35,899 nucleotides of DNA from Chlorobiales bacterium (GTDB taxonomy: Bacteria > Bacteroidota > Chlorobiia > Chlorobiales > JACMJS01). Positions within the stretch are counted from its first letter, which is position 1; every line of letters starts with the position of its first letter. The notes beneath the pieces were generated by a model. It did not search any database and was not told where the DNA came from. It was given only the letters and a program-made list of their open reading frames with translations. A program made the translations under genes and the position numbers. Location: positions 1 to 35,899 of the forward strand of contig JACMJS010000119.1 in the NCBI GenBank assembly GCA_014380515.1. The letters are read 5' to 3'. Positions 1 to 10,315 of this stretch are shown here, in pieces.

Positions 1-348
1 GATTTGCAACATGAGTGTTGATTTGCCGATGCCCGGTTCGCCGCCGATGAGAATGACGCTCGCCGCCATCAGGCCGCCGCCGAGCACGCGGTCGAACTCA
101 CCGATGCCGGTTGTGAGCCGCTCTTCTTTCAGGGCGGAAATATCGGGCAATCGTTGGGGCAGGCTGCGAAGCCCCGTCCCGCCTGACGATGCGGCGAGGC
201 TGCTACCGTTCTTGCGCGATGGCTTTTCTTCGGCGACGATTTCTTCAACCAGAGTGCCCCAACTGTTGCACTCGAAACATTTGCCTTGATACTTCAATGT
301 CGCTGCCCCACAGTTGGAGCAGACATATCGCGTTTTAACTTTTGCCAC
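1..348 (-). CDS. radA: DNA repair protein RadA, N-terminal part (truncated by window start)
   Basis: Reverse translation from a GTG at 346-348: VAKVKTRYVCSNCGAATLKYQGKCFECNSWGTLVEE...TGIGEFDRVLGGGLMAASVILIGGEPGIGKSTLMLQI. It has the C4 zinc finger and the RadA Walker A. Confidence 0.93.
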   Translation of the reverse strand, partial: MAKVKTRYVCSNCGAATLKYQGKCFECNSWGTLVEEIVAEEKPSRKNGSSLAASSGGTGLRSLPQRLPDISALKEERLTTGIGEFDRVLGGGLMAASVILIGGEPGIGKSTLMLQI

Positions 349-403
349 GTGATGCGTCCGATTTAAGTGTTGCGTGCAACATAGCCAACACCTGCCCGAA
401 ATG

Positions 404-432
404 AAAAAGCCCCATCGGGTTCGGGGCTTTTT
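404..432 (-). terminator. Rho-independent terminator downstream of the T9SS cargo gene
   Basis: aaaaagcccc-atcgggttc-ggggcttttt hairpin, just beyond the stop codon at 450. Confidence 0.8.
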
Positions 433-449
433 ATGATCTCTAAAAACGG

Positions 450-2687
450 TTACTTGACAAACAGCATTTTCTTGGTTTGCACATTGCTTCCCGCTGCAAG
501 GCGATAGAAATAAATCCCACTTGAAAGTTCGCTCGCATTGAAACTGACACTGTGATTTCCGGCCGTTTGCCGTTCATTAACCAGCGTTGCGACTTCACGA
601 CCTAGCACATCGTAAATCATCAGGCGGACGGATGAGGGCTGAGGGATGAAATAAGAAATTGTTGTGCTCGGATTAAACGGATTCGGATAATTCTGCTTCA
701 ATCCAAATTCACTTGGCTTGCCGGATACCGGAGCGGCATCATTGCCCGTTGCGAGTATCGTATTGCCGCCGCCGTTATTTGTTATGACGCTTGTGCCATT
801 GCTGCCTACTGCAACACCCGAACCACTCGGCAAAATGGCAATTGCATTAAGCGTATCGCTTGTACCGGAAGATTGAAGTTCCCAACCTGCACCGCCGGTC
901 GTTGTTTTGAGAATCGTACCGCCTGCGCCGGAAATGTATCCAACGGTTTGGGTCGTCATCACAACCGAAAGCAGGTTTGCATTTGTGCCGCTTGAAACGC
1001 TCGACCAGTTTGCGCCGCCGTCAAGGCTGCGCAAAATCGTGCCGCCGACGCCGACCGCCACCGCACTTCCAAACCCTTGCGTGCCCAAAGCAGTGTTGCC
1101 TTTCGCGGCGAAGGCATCGCCGAACCATGCGACCGCATTCAAATCACTGGCGGACGGTGCGGAGACCGGAGCATTCCAGTTATCGCCGCCGTCGCTGCTT
1201 CTGAGAATCGTGCCGCCGACGCCGACCGCGACGGCTGAACCGAATCCATTGACGCCTTGCGCGCCGTTGGATTTCTGTACAACCGCCAGCGTGTAATCAT
1301 TTGAGACCGCGACGCCGCGTAGGTCTGCGCCCGCGCTACCTGCGCTTGTCCAACTTACGCCGTCCGCACTTCTTAAAATTGTGCCGCCGACGCCGACTGC
1401 GACTGCTGAGCCGAAGCCTTGTGTTCCCAAAGTGCTATTGCCTTTTGCACCCGCGCCGCTTGTGCCATCAATCGCATTAAGCGCATTGTTGTTCCCGGAA
1501 GCATTGACGCTCGTCCAATTTGCGCCGCCGTCGCTGCTTCTAAGAATCGTGCCGCCGACGCCGACCGCCACCGCGCTGCCGAAGCCTTGTGTGGATTGCG
1601 CATCGTTGCCTTTCGATGCAAGTGTGGGCGCGAAGTTATCGGAAACAATCAAACCTTTGAGGTTGGCGGTGGAAATGCTTTGCGGGCTGGCCGTCCATGT
1701 TTTGCCGGAATCCACGGACGCATAAATTTTACCGCTGTCTCCGGCGGTGAGAAAGGTGGAAGCACTCGCTGCAGCGACGGCATTGAAAGTAATCGCAGGA
1801 GCAACGGTATTCTGCACCCAGCCCGGTAAGACAAACACCGCTGCCGTGTTGCTTGCGTCCAGAGTAACCCCGCTGGGCGGGAATGGCAACATCCATACGG
1901 TCATGGAGGCCAGTGAAGAGTTGTTACTGATGTCAATATTCGTCAGGTTGGTATTTCTTGAAATGTCTAAACTTGTCACTCCATTGGTACTGCAGACGAA
2001 AGTTTCTAACGCGGTGTTAGCCGAGATATCCAGATTCGTCAGTTGATTGTTGTAGCAAAACAAACTCCTCAACGCAATATTTTCTGAGACGTCTAGACTC
2101 GTGAGTGGGTTGTTGCTGCAAACCAAAGTTTGCAGGGCTGCGTTGGCCGAGACATCCAAACTCACGAACTGGTTATTGTAGCAGTACAGGTATTGCAGCG
2201 TTGTGTTGGCCGAGAAATTCAAACTCGTGAGTTGATTGACACTGCAATCCAAGATTGTCAAAGCCGCATTAGTCGAGATGTTCAAACTCGTCAGTCTATT
2301 GTCGAAGCAAGACAAGAATGATAAAGCGGTGTTAGCCGAAACATCTAAACTAGTGAGTTGGTTGAAGCGGCAGCTCAGGGAGTTTAAGAGTGTATTGGCC
2401 GAAACATCCAAACTGGTGAGTTGGTTATTGCTACACTCCAAAGACTGCAAACCGGTGAAGACTTCTATGCCCGCCAGACTGGCGATGTTTGAGCTATCGA
2501 CATCCATAGCCGTTAGAGCCGCGGCCGTGCCGGGGTTAGTGATGTTGTTGCTTGCATCGAAGGTGATTGCATATAGGGCAGTTAGCCGAGCGCGGAAGTT
2601 AGAATCGGGTACATTCTGGGCGTGGACAGTAGCAGCGACGAGCATTGTCACAAAAAATACTATGATCTTTTTCATGATCGTTTGCAA
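450..2687 (-). CDS. Secreted surface protein: signal peptide, about 21-aa leucine-rich repeats, HCF136/Ycf48-like repeats, T9SS type A C-terminal sorting domain
   Basis: 745 aa. Repeats of LTSLDVSANTALxxLxCxxNQ, then GFGSAVAVGVGGTILRSxDGGxxW x4, then a PNPFNPSTTISY...YDVLGREV...GIYFYRL C-terminus. Confidence 0.92.
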   Translation of the reverse strand: MQTIMKKIIVFFVTMLVAATVHAQNVPDSNFRARLTALYAITFDASNNITNPGTAAALTAMDVDSSNIASLAGIEVFTGLQSLECSNNQLTSLDVSANTLLNSLSCRFNQLTSLDVSANTALSFLSCFDNRLTSLNISTNAALTILDCSVNQLTSLNFSANTTLQYLYCYNNQFVSLDVSANAALQTLVCSNNPLTSLDVSENIALRSLFCYNNQLTNLDISANTALETFVCSTNGVTSLDISRNTNLTNIDISNNSSLASMTVWMLPFPPSGVTLDASNTAAVFVLPGWVQNTVAPAITFNAVAAASASTFLTAGDSGKIYASVDSGKTWTASPQSISTANLKGLIVSDNFAPTLASKGNDAQSTQGFGSAVAVGVGGTILRSSDGGANWTSVNASGNNNALNAIDGTSGAGAKGNSTLGTQGFGSAVAVGVGGTILRSADGVSWTSAGSAGADLRGVAVSNDYTLAVVQKSNGAQGVNGFGSAVAVGVGGTILRSSDGGDNWNAPVSAPSASDLNAVAWFGDAFAAKGNTALGTQGFGSAVAVGVGGTILRSLDGGANWSSVSSGTNANLLSVVMTTQTVGYISGAGGTILKTTTGGAGWELQSSGTSDTLNAIAILPSGSGVAVGSNGTSVITNNGGGNTILATGNDAAPVSGKPSEFGLKQNYPNPFNPSTTISYFIPQPSSVRLMIYDVLGREVATLVNERQTAGNHSVSFNASELSSGIYFYRLAAGSNVQTKKMLFVK
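1030..1600 (-). repeat. Four intragenic repeat units, about 170 bp period, encoding GFGSAVAVGVGGTILRS
   Basis: Conserved cores near 1031-1078, 1200-1249, 1373-1420 and 1540-1588 on the minus strand. Confidence 0.85.
1930..2470 (-). repeat. LRR-encoding tandem repeats (about 63 bp units)
   Basis: Periodic 'cgagacatccaaactcgtgagttggttgttg...' on the plus strand, corresponding to NQLTSLDVSAN units in the protein. Confidence 0.85.
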
Positions 2688-2733
2688 TTAGGTGATTAAA
2701 GGGAAATGCCAACGAGAAAATGTACGGGTGGAG

Positions 2734-2847
2734 ACCTGCCCTATTTTCGGCTAGCAACCTTAAAGTGATTCCCCTCCCGCTGGGGTCTCCCCGGCTAACT
2801 CGTCTTCGGTTCAGAATGTGGAGTGCCCGAGGTTAACACGGGCAGGT
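2734..2847. other. Candidate structured RNA / cis-regulatory element (unassigned)
   Basis: Outer pairing acctgccc(2734-2741)/gggcaggt(2840-2847), inner gctagc(2750-2755)/gctaac(2794-2799) and a gcccg(2825-2829)/cgggc(2839-2843) alternative. It lies in the 5' region of the minus-strand T9SS cargo gene. Strand is not established. Confidence 0.4.
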
Positions 2848-3149
2848 GTCATTAATGAGAGGATAATGTGTATGTAGAGAATAGCGTCAAATCTTATGCC
2901 GCTTTCTTGTTTGTCCGCATCCTCAACAAAGGAAACACGTTTTGGTGAGCAGCTAAATTTTCAACGATGCGTGTATTTGCACTTGTAGAGGTTTGACAGG
3001 CGAAGGGTATAAAGGAAGGCGAGGGTCATTTCCCTAACATATTGGATAAACCCAAATCAATATCAAAGATGGAGATGCGCCGGGAGGCGAACCGACAGAG
3101 GGATAGGTTTTCGGGTACTCGCTTCTCATTAGCAATACCTTTGTAACGA

Positions 3150-3929
3150 TCACAGTAGCGAACGCCGCATCGATGCTTTTTCCGATTCGATCTCGGTGTC
3201 CTGAAAAGAATTTCGGTCGACGAAATTTCGGATGAGCGGATCGGTTGCCGTTCTTAATTCCTCCGGCGTGCCGAGAAAATAAATCCGGCCTTCGTGCATC
3301 ATCGCAACGCGGCCTGCCACTTTATAAACACTTTGCATATCGTGCGTAATGACGACGGAAGTTACCTTCAACTCTTTGGCGAGCTGCACGACGAGCAAAT
3401 CGATGGCGTCCGACATAATCGGGTCAAGTCCCGTCGTCGGTTCGTCGTAAAAAACGTAGGTGGGATTGGTGGCGAGTGCCCGCGCAAGCCCAACGCGCTT
3501 TCGCATTCCGCCCGAAAGTTCCGACGGCTTCATCCGCTCCGTTTCCGGCAACCCAACCATCGCCAATTTTTCCGCCACGATTTTTTTAATCTCCGCCGGT
3601 TTCATGCCCAAGTTTTCGCGCAGCGCAAGTCCGACATTCTCGCCGACGGTCATTGAATCAAACAAAGCCGCGCCTTGAAAAAGCATTCCGAATTTTTTTC
3701 GCAATTCATACAGTTCCGTTTGTGAGAGCGCGGAAATCGTTTGCCCGTCCACTTTCACCGCGCCCGCGTCCGGCACGAGCAGCCCGACGATGTGTTTGAG
3801 CATCACGGATTTGCCGCACCCGCTCCGGCCAATGATCGCCATCGTCTCGCCGGTTTGCACGGTGAGCGAAACATCTTGCAACACGTGCTTGACACCGAAA
3901 CTTTTTTTGAGATGTGAGATTTCAATCAT
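3150..3929 (-). CDS. mlaF: ABC transporter ATP-binding protein, MlaF/Ttg2A-like
   Basis: 259 aa with Walker A GRSGCGKS, LSGGMRKRVGLARAL signature and YDEPTTGLDPI Walker B, typical of MlaF. Confidence 0.85.
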   Translation of the reverse strand: MIEISHLKKSFGVKHVLQDVSLTVQTGETMAIIGRSGCGKSVMLKHIVGLLVPDAGAVKVDGQTISALSQTELYELRKKFGMLFQGAALFDSMTVGENVGLALRENLGMKPAEIKKIVAEKLAMVGLPETERMKPSELSGGMRKRVGLARALATNPTYVFYDEPTTGLDPIMSDAIDLLVVQLAKELKVTSVVITHDMQSVYKVAGRVAMMHEGRIYFLGTPEELRTATDPLIRNFVDRNSFQDTEIESEKASMRRSLL

Positions 3930-3973
3930 CAGACTACGGGAAAGAATTATTTCAACGAAGGTATCGCAACAGT

Positions 3974-4879
3974 TCAGCGCACGGCGTTCGTCAGGCTTTT
4001 CAGAAACGCGTAGACTTGCGCGGTCGGCGGGTCATTAGGCAATCCCAATTCTTTGTTGAGCGTCGCGTGCGTTTTGTTGGATGCCGGTTGCACGTCTGCT
4101 TTGATCCCACTGTCCGTCAAGGCTTTTGCCAATTGCTCCGATTGACGCTTTGTGGCCTCCCGCGTTGCTACATAGATAATCAAAAACGGCGGGATGTTTT
4201 TTCCTTGCGAAACATTATAGACCGGCGAGGCTTGTTTCCACGCGGCTTTATCACTGCCGAATGCATCGGCGATGCGCTCGTCTTTACCGATGGCGGCGGT
4301 CATGTTATATGAACCGCCGTCGAGCAAGATTGCGCCGCGTAGATTTTTCAAACTCATGCCTTCGGCGTTGAGATAGCGATCGTCGGTCGCTATCAAGGCG
4401 GCCAGATGTGCGCCTGCGGAATGTCCCATCACGAAAATTTGACTGGAGTCGCCGCCATATGTTGCAATGTTGCCATGTACCCACCGCAAGGCTTTGGCCA
4501 CGTCTTCAATATGCGCCGGATGCGTAACTGCGGGTGAAAGACGGTAGTTGATGCTCACGAACACGTATCCGGCTTTGGCAAAACTTTCCGCTTTCACTTT
4601 TGCACCGCTTTGTTTATCGCCGATGCGCCAGCCGCCGCCATGAATAAAAACAACGACCGGCTTTGCCGCTGCTTGACCTTCAAGCGTATACACATCAAGG
4701 CTGTTGAGCTTTGCATCGCTGCCGCTACGTGTTGCGTAACGAATATCCTTTGCGGCTCGCACCGTGCCCGCAGGTTGTGCGGATGCCGGTTGAGCGTCTC
4801 GCAGCAGCATGAATACGGTTGCACAGATGATGAACGCTGCTTTCCGGCGGGCGATGAACTTTTCTTTTTCGAAAAACAT
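3974..4879 (-). CDS. Secreted alpha/beta hydrolase (esterase/lipase-like)
   Basis: 301 aa; HGGGW oxyanion motif, GHSAGAHLAAL nucleophile elbow, N-terminal hydrophobic signal. Confidence 0.85.
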   Translation of the reverse strand: MFFEKEKFIARRKAAFIICATVFMLLRDAQPASAQPAGTVRAAKDIRYATRSGSDAKLNSLDVYTLEGQAAAKPVVVFIHGGGWRIGDKQSGAKVKAESFAKAGYVFVSINYRLSPAVTHPAHIEDVAKALRWVHGNIATYGGDSSQIFVMGHSAGAHLAALIATDDRYLNAEGMSLKNLRGAILLDGGSYNMTAAIGKDERIADAFGSDKAAWKQASPVYNVSQGKNIPPFLIIYVATREATKRQSEQLAKALTDSGIKADVQPASNKTHATLNKELGLPNDPPTAQVYAFLKSLTNAVR

Positions 4880-4996
4880 ATTTTCTCCTCGACGTCTTGT
4901 TAAGAAATTTTAAATTCCTTCGTAGGACATCGCGGGTTTGGTTCGGTTTAAGCCGCTCGCGGCGGTTTCATTTTTCTACGACGATACATACAAAGC

Positions 4997-5506
4997 ATGA
5001 AAACTTATCTGGCAAAAATGCGGGGCACCGCGGTGCCGCCACCCGCGCCGCCGCCCAATCATATTTTTTGGTCGATGTCGGGTGCGATGATTGGCATTGC
5101 GGCGGCGGGATTTCTTTCCGTGAGTTTCAATGTGCCGCTGCTCGTCGCGCCGTTCTGCGCCACGTGCGTACTCGCCTTCGGCCTGCCGGAAAGCCCGCTC
5201 TCCCAGCCGCGCAGCATCATCGGCGGACATTTGATTTCCGCGGCCATTGGAATTGCGATTGCAAGCCTGTTCGGCACGGCGTGGTGGGCGGTGGCGATTG
5301 CCGTCGGCCTCGCGCTGGCTGCCATGCAACTGACGCGCACGGTGCACGCGCCCGCCGGAGCCATGGCCGCGCTTGCGGTGCTCTCAAATCCTACATGGAT
5401 GTTTCTGCTGTTCCCCGTCCTTGCGGGCGCGGTCTTGATCGTCACCGTTGCTGTCATCTTCAACAATCTCATCGAAGGCCGCGCCTACCCGAAGTACTGG
5501 CGGTAA
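4997..5506 (+). CDS. HPP family integral membrane protein
   Basis: 169 aa; PLLVAPFCATCVLAFGLPESPLSQPRSIIGGHLISA...HAPAGAMAAL, characteristic of the HPP family. Confidence 0.85.
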   Translation: MKTYLAKMRGTAVPPPAPPPNHIFWSMSGAMIGIAAAGFLSVSFNVPLLVAPFCATCVLAFGLPESPLSQPRSIIGGHLISAAIGIAIASLFGTAWWAVAIAVGLALAAMQLTRTVHAPAGAMAALAVLSNPTWMFLLFPVLAGAVLIVTVAVIFNNLIEGRAYPKYWR

Positions 5507-5532
5507 GAAAAATCTTGACGCCTGGAAAAATC

Positions 5533-6588
5533 CTAAACCGATGCGGCGGCTTCGATCTCCGTCGTTTCTAATCTTCGGCCAACGGCTTCGGCGACAAGTT
5601 TGAGTTCCTCCAGCAACTTGACGAATTTTTTCGGCTTGAGCGATTGGGGCCCGTCGGATAAAGCCATTGCGGGATTCGGGTGCACTTCGATAATGAGTCC
5701 GTCCGCGCCGCACGCGACCGAGGCTTTCGCCATCGCGCCGACATGTTCCCACAACCCGACGCCGTGTGACGGATCGGCGATGATCGGCAGATGCGACAGC
5801 ATCTTCACAACGGGAATCGCGCTCAAATCCATCGTGTTGCGCGTGTAGGTTTCGAACGTCCTTATGCCGCGCTCGCACAAAATCACATTCGGATTGCCGT
5901 TCGAGTAAATGTATTCCGCCGCCATGAGCAGTTCTTCAATCGTCGCCGCAAGGCCTCGCTTGAGCAGCACGGGATTTTTGTATTTGGCGACGGCCTCAAG
6001 CAGCGAAAAGTTTTGCATGTTCCGCGCGCCGATTTGGAGAATGTCGGTGTGCTCGGCCACCATCGGCAGCGTCTCGGTGTCTTTCACTTCGGTTACGATG
6101 ACGAGACCGAATTTTTCCGAGGCTTCTTTCAAAAGTTCAAGTCCCGCTTGCTTCATGCCCTGAAAGGCATAAGGCGACGAGCGCGGTTTGAACGCGCCGC
6201 CGCGCATCACTTTCACACCTGCCGATTTTAAAATCCCGGCAACTTCGAAAAGTTGATCGCGGCTTTCGACCGAGCACGGCCCTGCGGCAATCTGAATTTC
6301 ATCGCCGCCGAATACGACGTCTCGAACTTTGACGAGCGTCGTTTCCGGTTTGACTTCGCGGCTTACCAATTTAAATGGCTTCGTAATCCGAACGACGTCG
6401 GTTACGCCGCCGAGCGAGAGAAATAGCGCGCGGCCTTCTTCACCGAAGCCGCCTTTGTTGCCCGTAATCCCAATGGCGACGCGGCTCGCGCCGGGAATTT
6501 CATGGGGCGTGAATCCGAGCGAACGGATTTTTTCAGCGACGCGCAGGATGTCTTCGCGCGATGCATCGAGTTTCATCATAATCAGCAT
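5533..6588 (-). CDS. aroF: 3-deoxy-7-phosphoheptulonate (DAHP) synthase with N-terminal regulatory domain
   Basis: [10 protein letters not shown]...[17 protein letters not shown]...DPSHGVG...[17 protein letters not shown]. Start placed at [13 protein letters not shown] rather than the longest ORF start (6696). Confidence 0.93.
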   Translation of the reverse strand: MLIMMKLDASREDILRVAEKIRSLGFTPHEIPGASRVAIGITGNKGGFGEEGRALFLSLGGVTDVVRITKPFKLVSREVKPETTLVKVRDVVFGGDEIQIAAGPCSVESRDQLFEVAGILKSAGVKVMRGGAFKPRSSPYAFQGMKQAGLELLKEASEKFGLVIVTEVKDTETLPMVAEHTDILQIGARNMQNFSLLEAVAKYKNPVLLKRGLAATIEELLMAAEYIYSNGNPNVILCERGIRTFETYTRNTMDLSAIPVVKMLSHLPIIADPSHGVGLWEHVGAMAKASVACGADGLIIEVHPNPAMALSDGPQSLKPKKFVKLLEELKLVAEAVGRRLETTEIEAAASV

Positions 6589-6850
6589 AATGCAAATAGG
6601 TATAAGGAAGTTGTTGAAATTAAAATTGATTTTGTTTCCAAACGGACGTCGTTGCGGGGGTTTGGCGGACGTGGTTCGGAACTGAAGGAGCAGCATAGCC
6701 GCTCAAAGCGAAGAAATAAAGTTTAGTGTCGCCAACGGGCGACGTAGAGGCAGGTGTAGCGGACGAAGGTATGTAAGGATGCGTGTGTCATGCAAGAGTA
6801 TACCGCCCGCGACTTAAAATTCCAACAATGCTCAACATCTTTCCTTAGAG

Positions 6851-6882
6851 CATGTCATTCCCGCGAAAGCGGGGAATGACAT
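6851..6882. repeat. Dispersed palindrome, 'gtcattccc...gggaatgac' family
   Basis: catgtcattcccgcgaaagcggggaatgacat; near-perfect inverted repeat in an intergenic region. Confidence 0.8.
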
Positions 6883-7005
6883 CAAAGGCGGGTGCGGGCC
6901 ATGACAATGAAAAAAATATTTTCGATAATTTTTCGCGCGGGGGTTGACATCCAAAGTTTTTTAGTTTACCTTTGTTCAAATTATTTGTTCTTTGTCGTAA
7001 TTGAC

Positions 7006-7130
7006 TTTCATCAAGAAAGGCTGAGGGATTAGACCCGATGACGCCTTGACAACCGATTTCATCCGCATGGGTGAAGCACGGTGCCAAGTTCTATCTTCCG
7101 CAACATCGCTGTTCGGAAGGAAAGATGAGT
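7006..7130 (+). promoter_or_regulatory. SAM-I (S-box) riboswitch aptamer
   Basis: tcatcaagaaaggctgagggattagacccgatgacgccttgacaacc...cacggtgccaagttct...gatgagt matches the S-box conserved core and sits upstream of Met biosynthesis genes. Confidence 0.93.
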
Positions 7131-7175
7131 GGACAAGAGAAAATGTTCTCGCTGTTTCAAAACACCGATTTCAGA

Positions 7176-7213
7176 ATCCTCTTCCAACTCATCTTGGAAG
7201 GGGATTTTTTATT
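7176..7213 (+). terminator. Rho-independent terminator of the SAM riboswitch expression platform
   Basis: atcctcttccaa-ctcatc-ttggaaggggat followed by tttttattt: 12-bp stem with one G-U. Confidence 0.85.
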
Positions 7214-7333
7214 TCGATGCAACCCCTGTGTCGGAATAAACTTTTCTTCCAAGATGTCGCCGCTCCCGCATCGCTACCGTCCTCGCCTTTCCGCTTTTAA
7301 TCTTAAAACCACAATCCACAAGCGGAGGCCACT

Positions 7334-8536
7334 ATGAGTTTTCAAACCGACACCATTCACGCGGGCGTTCCGTCCTCAGGCCATGCCTACGGCGCGGTCA
7401 TGACGCCTATTTTTCAGACTTCAACGTTCGTCTTCGAAGACATCGGCAAAACCAAAGGCTACGACTACACGCGCAGCGGCAACCCGACCCGCGCGGCTTT
7501 GGAGGAATGTCTTCGAGTGCTCGAAGGCGGATCGTCCGCCGTCGCCGTAACGACCGGCATGGCGGCCATCGCCACCGTACTTCATCTCTTCAAAGCGGGC
7601 GATGAAATCATCTGTACCGACGATTGCTACGGCGGCACCGCGCGGCTGTTCAAAACGCTTGAAGCCCAGTTTGGTCTTGCGGTTCGCTTCGTCAATCTGC
7701 AACAACCCGAAACGCTTTCAGCAGCGCTCACGCCGCACACCAAAGCCGTGTGGATTGAAACGCCGTCGAATCCACTGCTCAACCTCATTGACATCGAAGC
7801 CGTTTGCACACTCGCCGCATCGCACGGCTTGATTTCGATTGTCGATAACACGTTTCTTTCACCGTACAACCAAAGGCCGTTTGAATTGGGCGCCGATATT
7901 ATCGTCCATTCCACAACCAAATATCTCAACGGACATTCTGACGTCGTTGGCGGCGCGATTGTCTCCAACCGTGCCGACCTTGACGAACGTTTGAAGTTTC
8001 TGACGAACTCGCTCGGCACCTGCGCCCAGCCGTTTGATTGCTGGCTCGTGCTCCGCGGTATAAAGACGCTGGCGGTGCGGATGCGGGAACATGAAAAAAA
8101 TGCGCAGGCCGTCGCGGAATTTTTGGCGTCGCATCCGCTCGTTAAAAAAGTTTTTTATCCGGGCCTTGCGTCGCATCCGCAGCACGATTTGGCCAAGCGG
8201 CAACAGCGCGGGTTCGGCGGCATGGTTTCGTTCGAACTTTCCGGCGACGCGGAAGACATCAACACGTTTTTGCGCAGCACCCGGCTTTTCGCCCTTGCCG
8301 AAAGTTTAGGCGGCGTGGAATCGTTGGCCGAACATCCGGCCTCGATGAGCCACGCATCGATGGACGCCGCGCATCGTTTATCTGTTGGCATCACCGATCA
8401 AGTCATCCGGCTTTCCGTCGGCATTGAGGACGGCGGTGATTTGCTTGCCGATCTTGAATCGGCGTTCGAACAAGTTGACGCCCGCAAACGCACTGAACAC
8501 AAGGCACGCCGTCCGGTTGCCGCATCAACGCTTTAA
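7334..8536 (+). CDS. Trans-sulfuration PLP enzyme (cystathionine gamma-synthase / gamma-lyase family)
   Basis: 400 aa; YDYTRSGNPTRAALEECLRVLEGG, VDNTFLSPYNQRPFELGADIIVHSTTKYLNGHSDVVGG, SLGGVESLAEHPASMSHASM. Confidence 0.92.
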   Translation: MSFQTDTIHAGVPSSGHAYGAVMTPIFQTSTFVFEDIGKTKGYDYTRSGNPTRAALEECLRVLEGGSSAVAVTTGMAAIATVLHLFKAGDEIICTDDCYGGTARLFKTLEAQFGLAVRFVNLQQPETLSAALTPHTKAVWIETPSNPLLNLIDIEAVCTLAASHGLISIVDNTFLSPYNQRPFELGADIIVHSTTKYLNGHSDVVGGAIVSNRADLDERLKFLTNSLGTCAQPFDCWLVLRGIKTLAVRMREHEKNAQAVAEFLASHPLVKKVFYPGLASHPQHDLAKRQQRGFGGMVSFELSGDAEDINTFLRSTRLFALAESLGGVESLAEHPASMSHASMDAAHRLSVGITDQVIRLSVGIEDGGDLLADLESAFEQVDARKRTEHKARRPVAASTL

Positions 8537-8555
8537 TTTCTCAACCAGCTTTTTG

Positions 8556-8632
8556 TGTCATTCCCGCTGCCGGTGCCATGGGAATCCTTTCTGCTCTTAG
8601 GAAAAGAAGGATTCCGGACAAGCCGGAATGAC
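8556..8632. repeat. Dispersed inverted repeat, 'tgtcattccc...ggaatgaca' family
   Basis: tgtcattcccgctgccggtgccatgggaatcctttct...agaaggattccggacaagccggaatgaca. Confidence 0.75.
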
Positions 8633-8700
8633 AGATGGAATGACAGATAAAAAGAGATCTACTGTTTTTTCTCTAGAAGTCAGTTCACTTCAATAACTAA

Positions 8701-10068
<1,368 letters not shown>

Positions 10069-10089
10069 TTTTATTTATGTGTGTCAACC

Positions 10090-10117
10090 GTAGGGGCGAG
10101 GCATGCCTCGCCCCTAC
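10090..10117. repeat. Dispersed palindrome, 'gtaggggcga' family
   Basis: gtaggggcgaggcatgcctcgcccctac: perfect 28-nt palindrome. Confidence 0.85.
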
Positions 10118-10159
10118 AATGTTTGTCAGACTTTTGATGTATTTTTATGTATTGAAAGT

Positions 10160-10193
10160 AAAAGGCAGGCTTGTGGCTTGCCTTTTCTTTTTT
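10160..10193 (+). terminator. Rho-independent terminator after metY
   Basis: aaaaggcaggc-ttgtg-gcttgcctttt followed by ctttttt. Confidence 0.7.
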
Positions 10194-10315
10194 GCCGGAT
10201 CACATTTCGGACGAGGGCGACAACTGTGAGAAAACTGTGAGTGCGGTTTTGCATCTTGCCGCTGTCAGTTCCTGTATCAAAACTTTAAACACGCAGAACA
10301 AAAACGAAAGACGCT

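Noticed and set aside
11-289. 92-aa plus-strand ORF at window start
   Set aside because: Antisense of radA, which encodes the recognisable zinc finger and Walker A.
1030-2460. Possible CRISPR array because of regularly spaced repeats
   Set aside because: Spacing corresponds to in-frame LRR and HCF136-like protein repeats (63 and about 170 bp); no cas genes and repeats are not identical.
6845-7300. ORFs 6845-7087 (-), 7046-7300 (+) and 7071-7337 (+)
   Set aside because: They overlap the palindrome, SAM riboswitch and terminator; non-coding regulatory sequence explains this region better.
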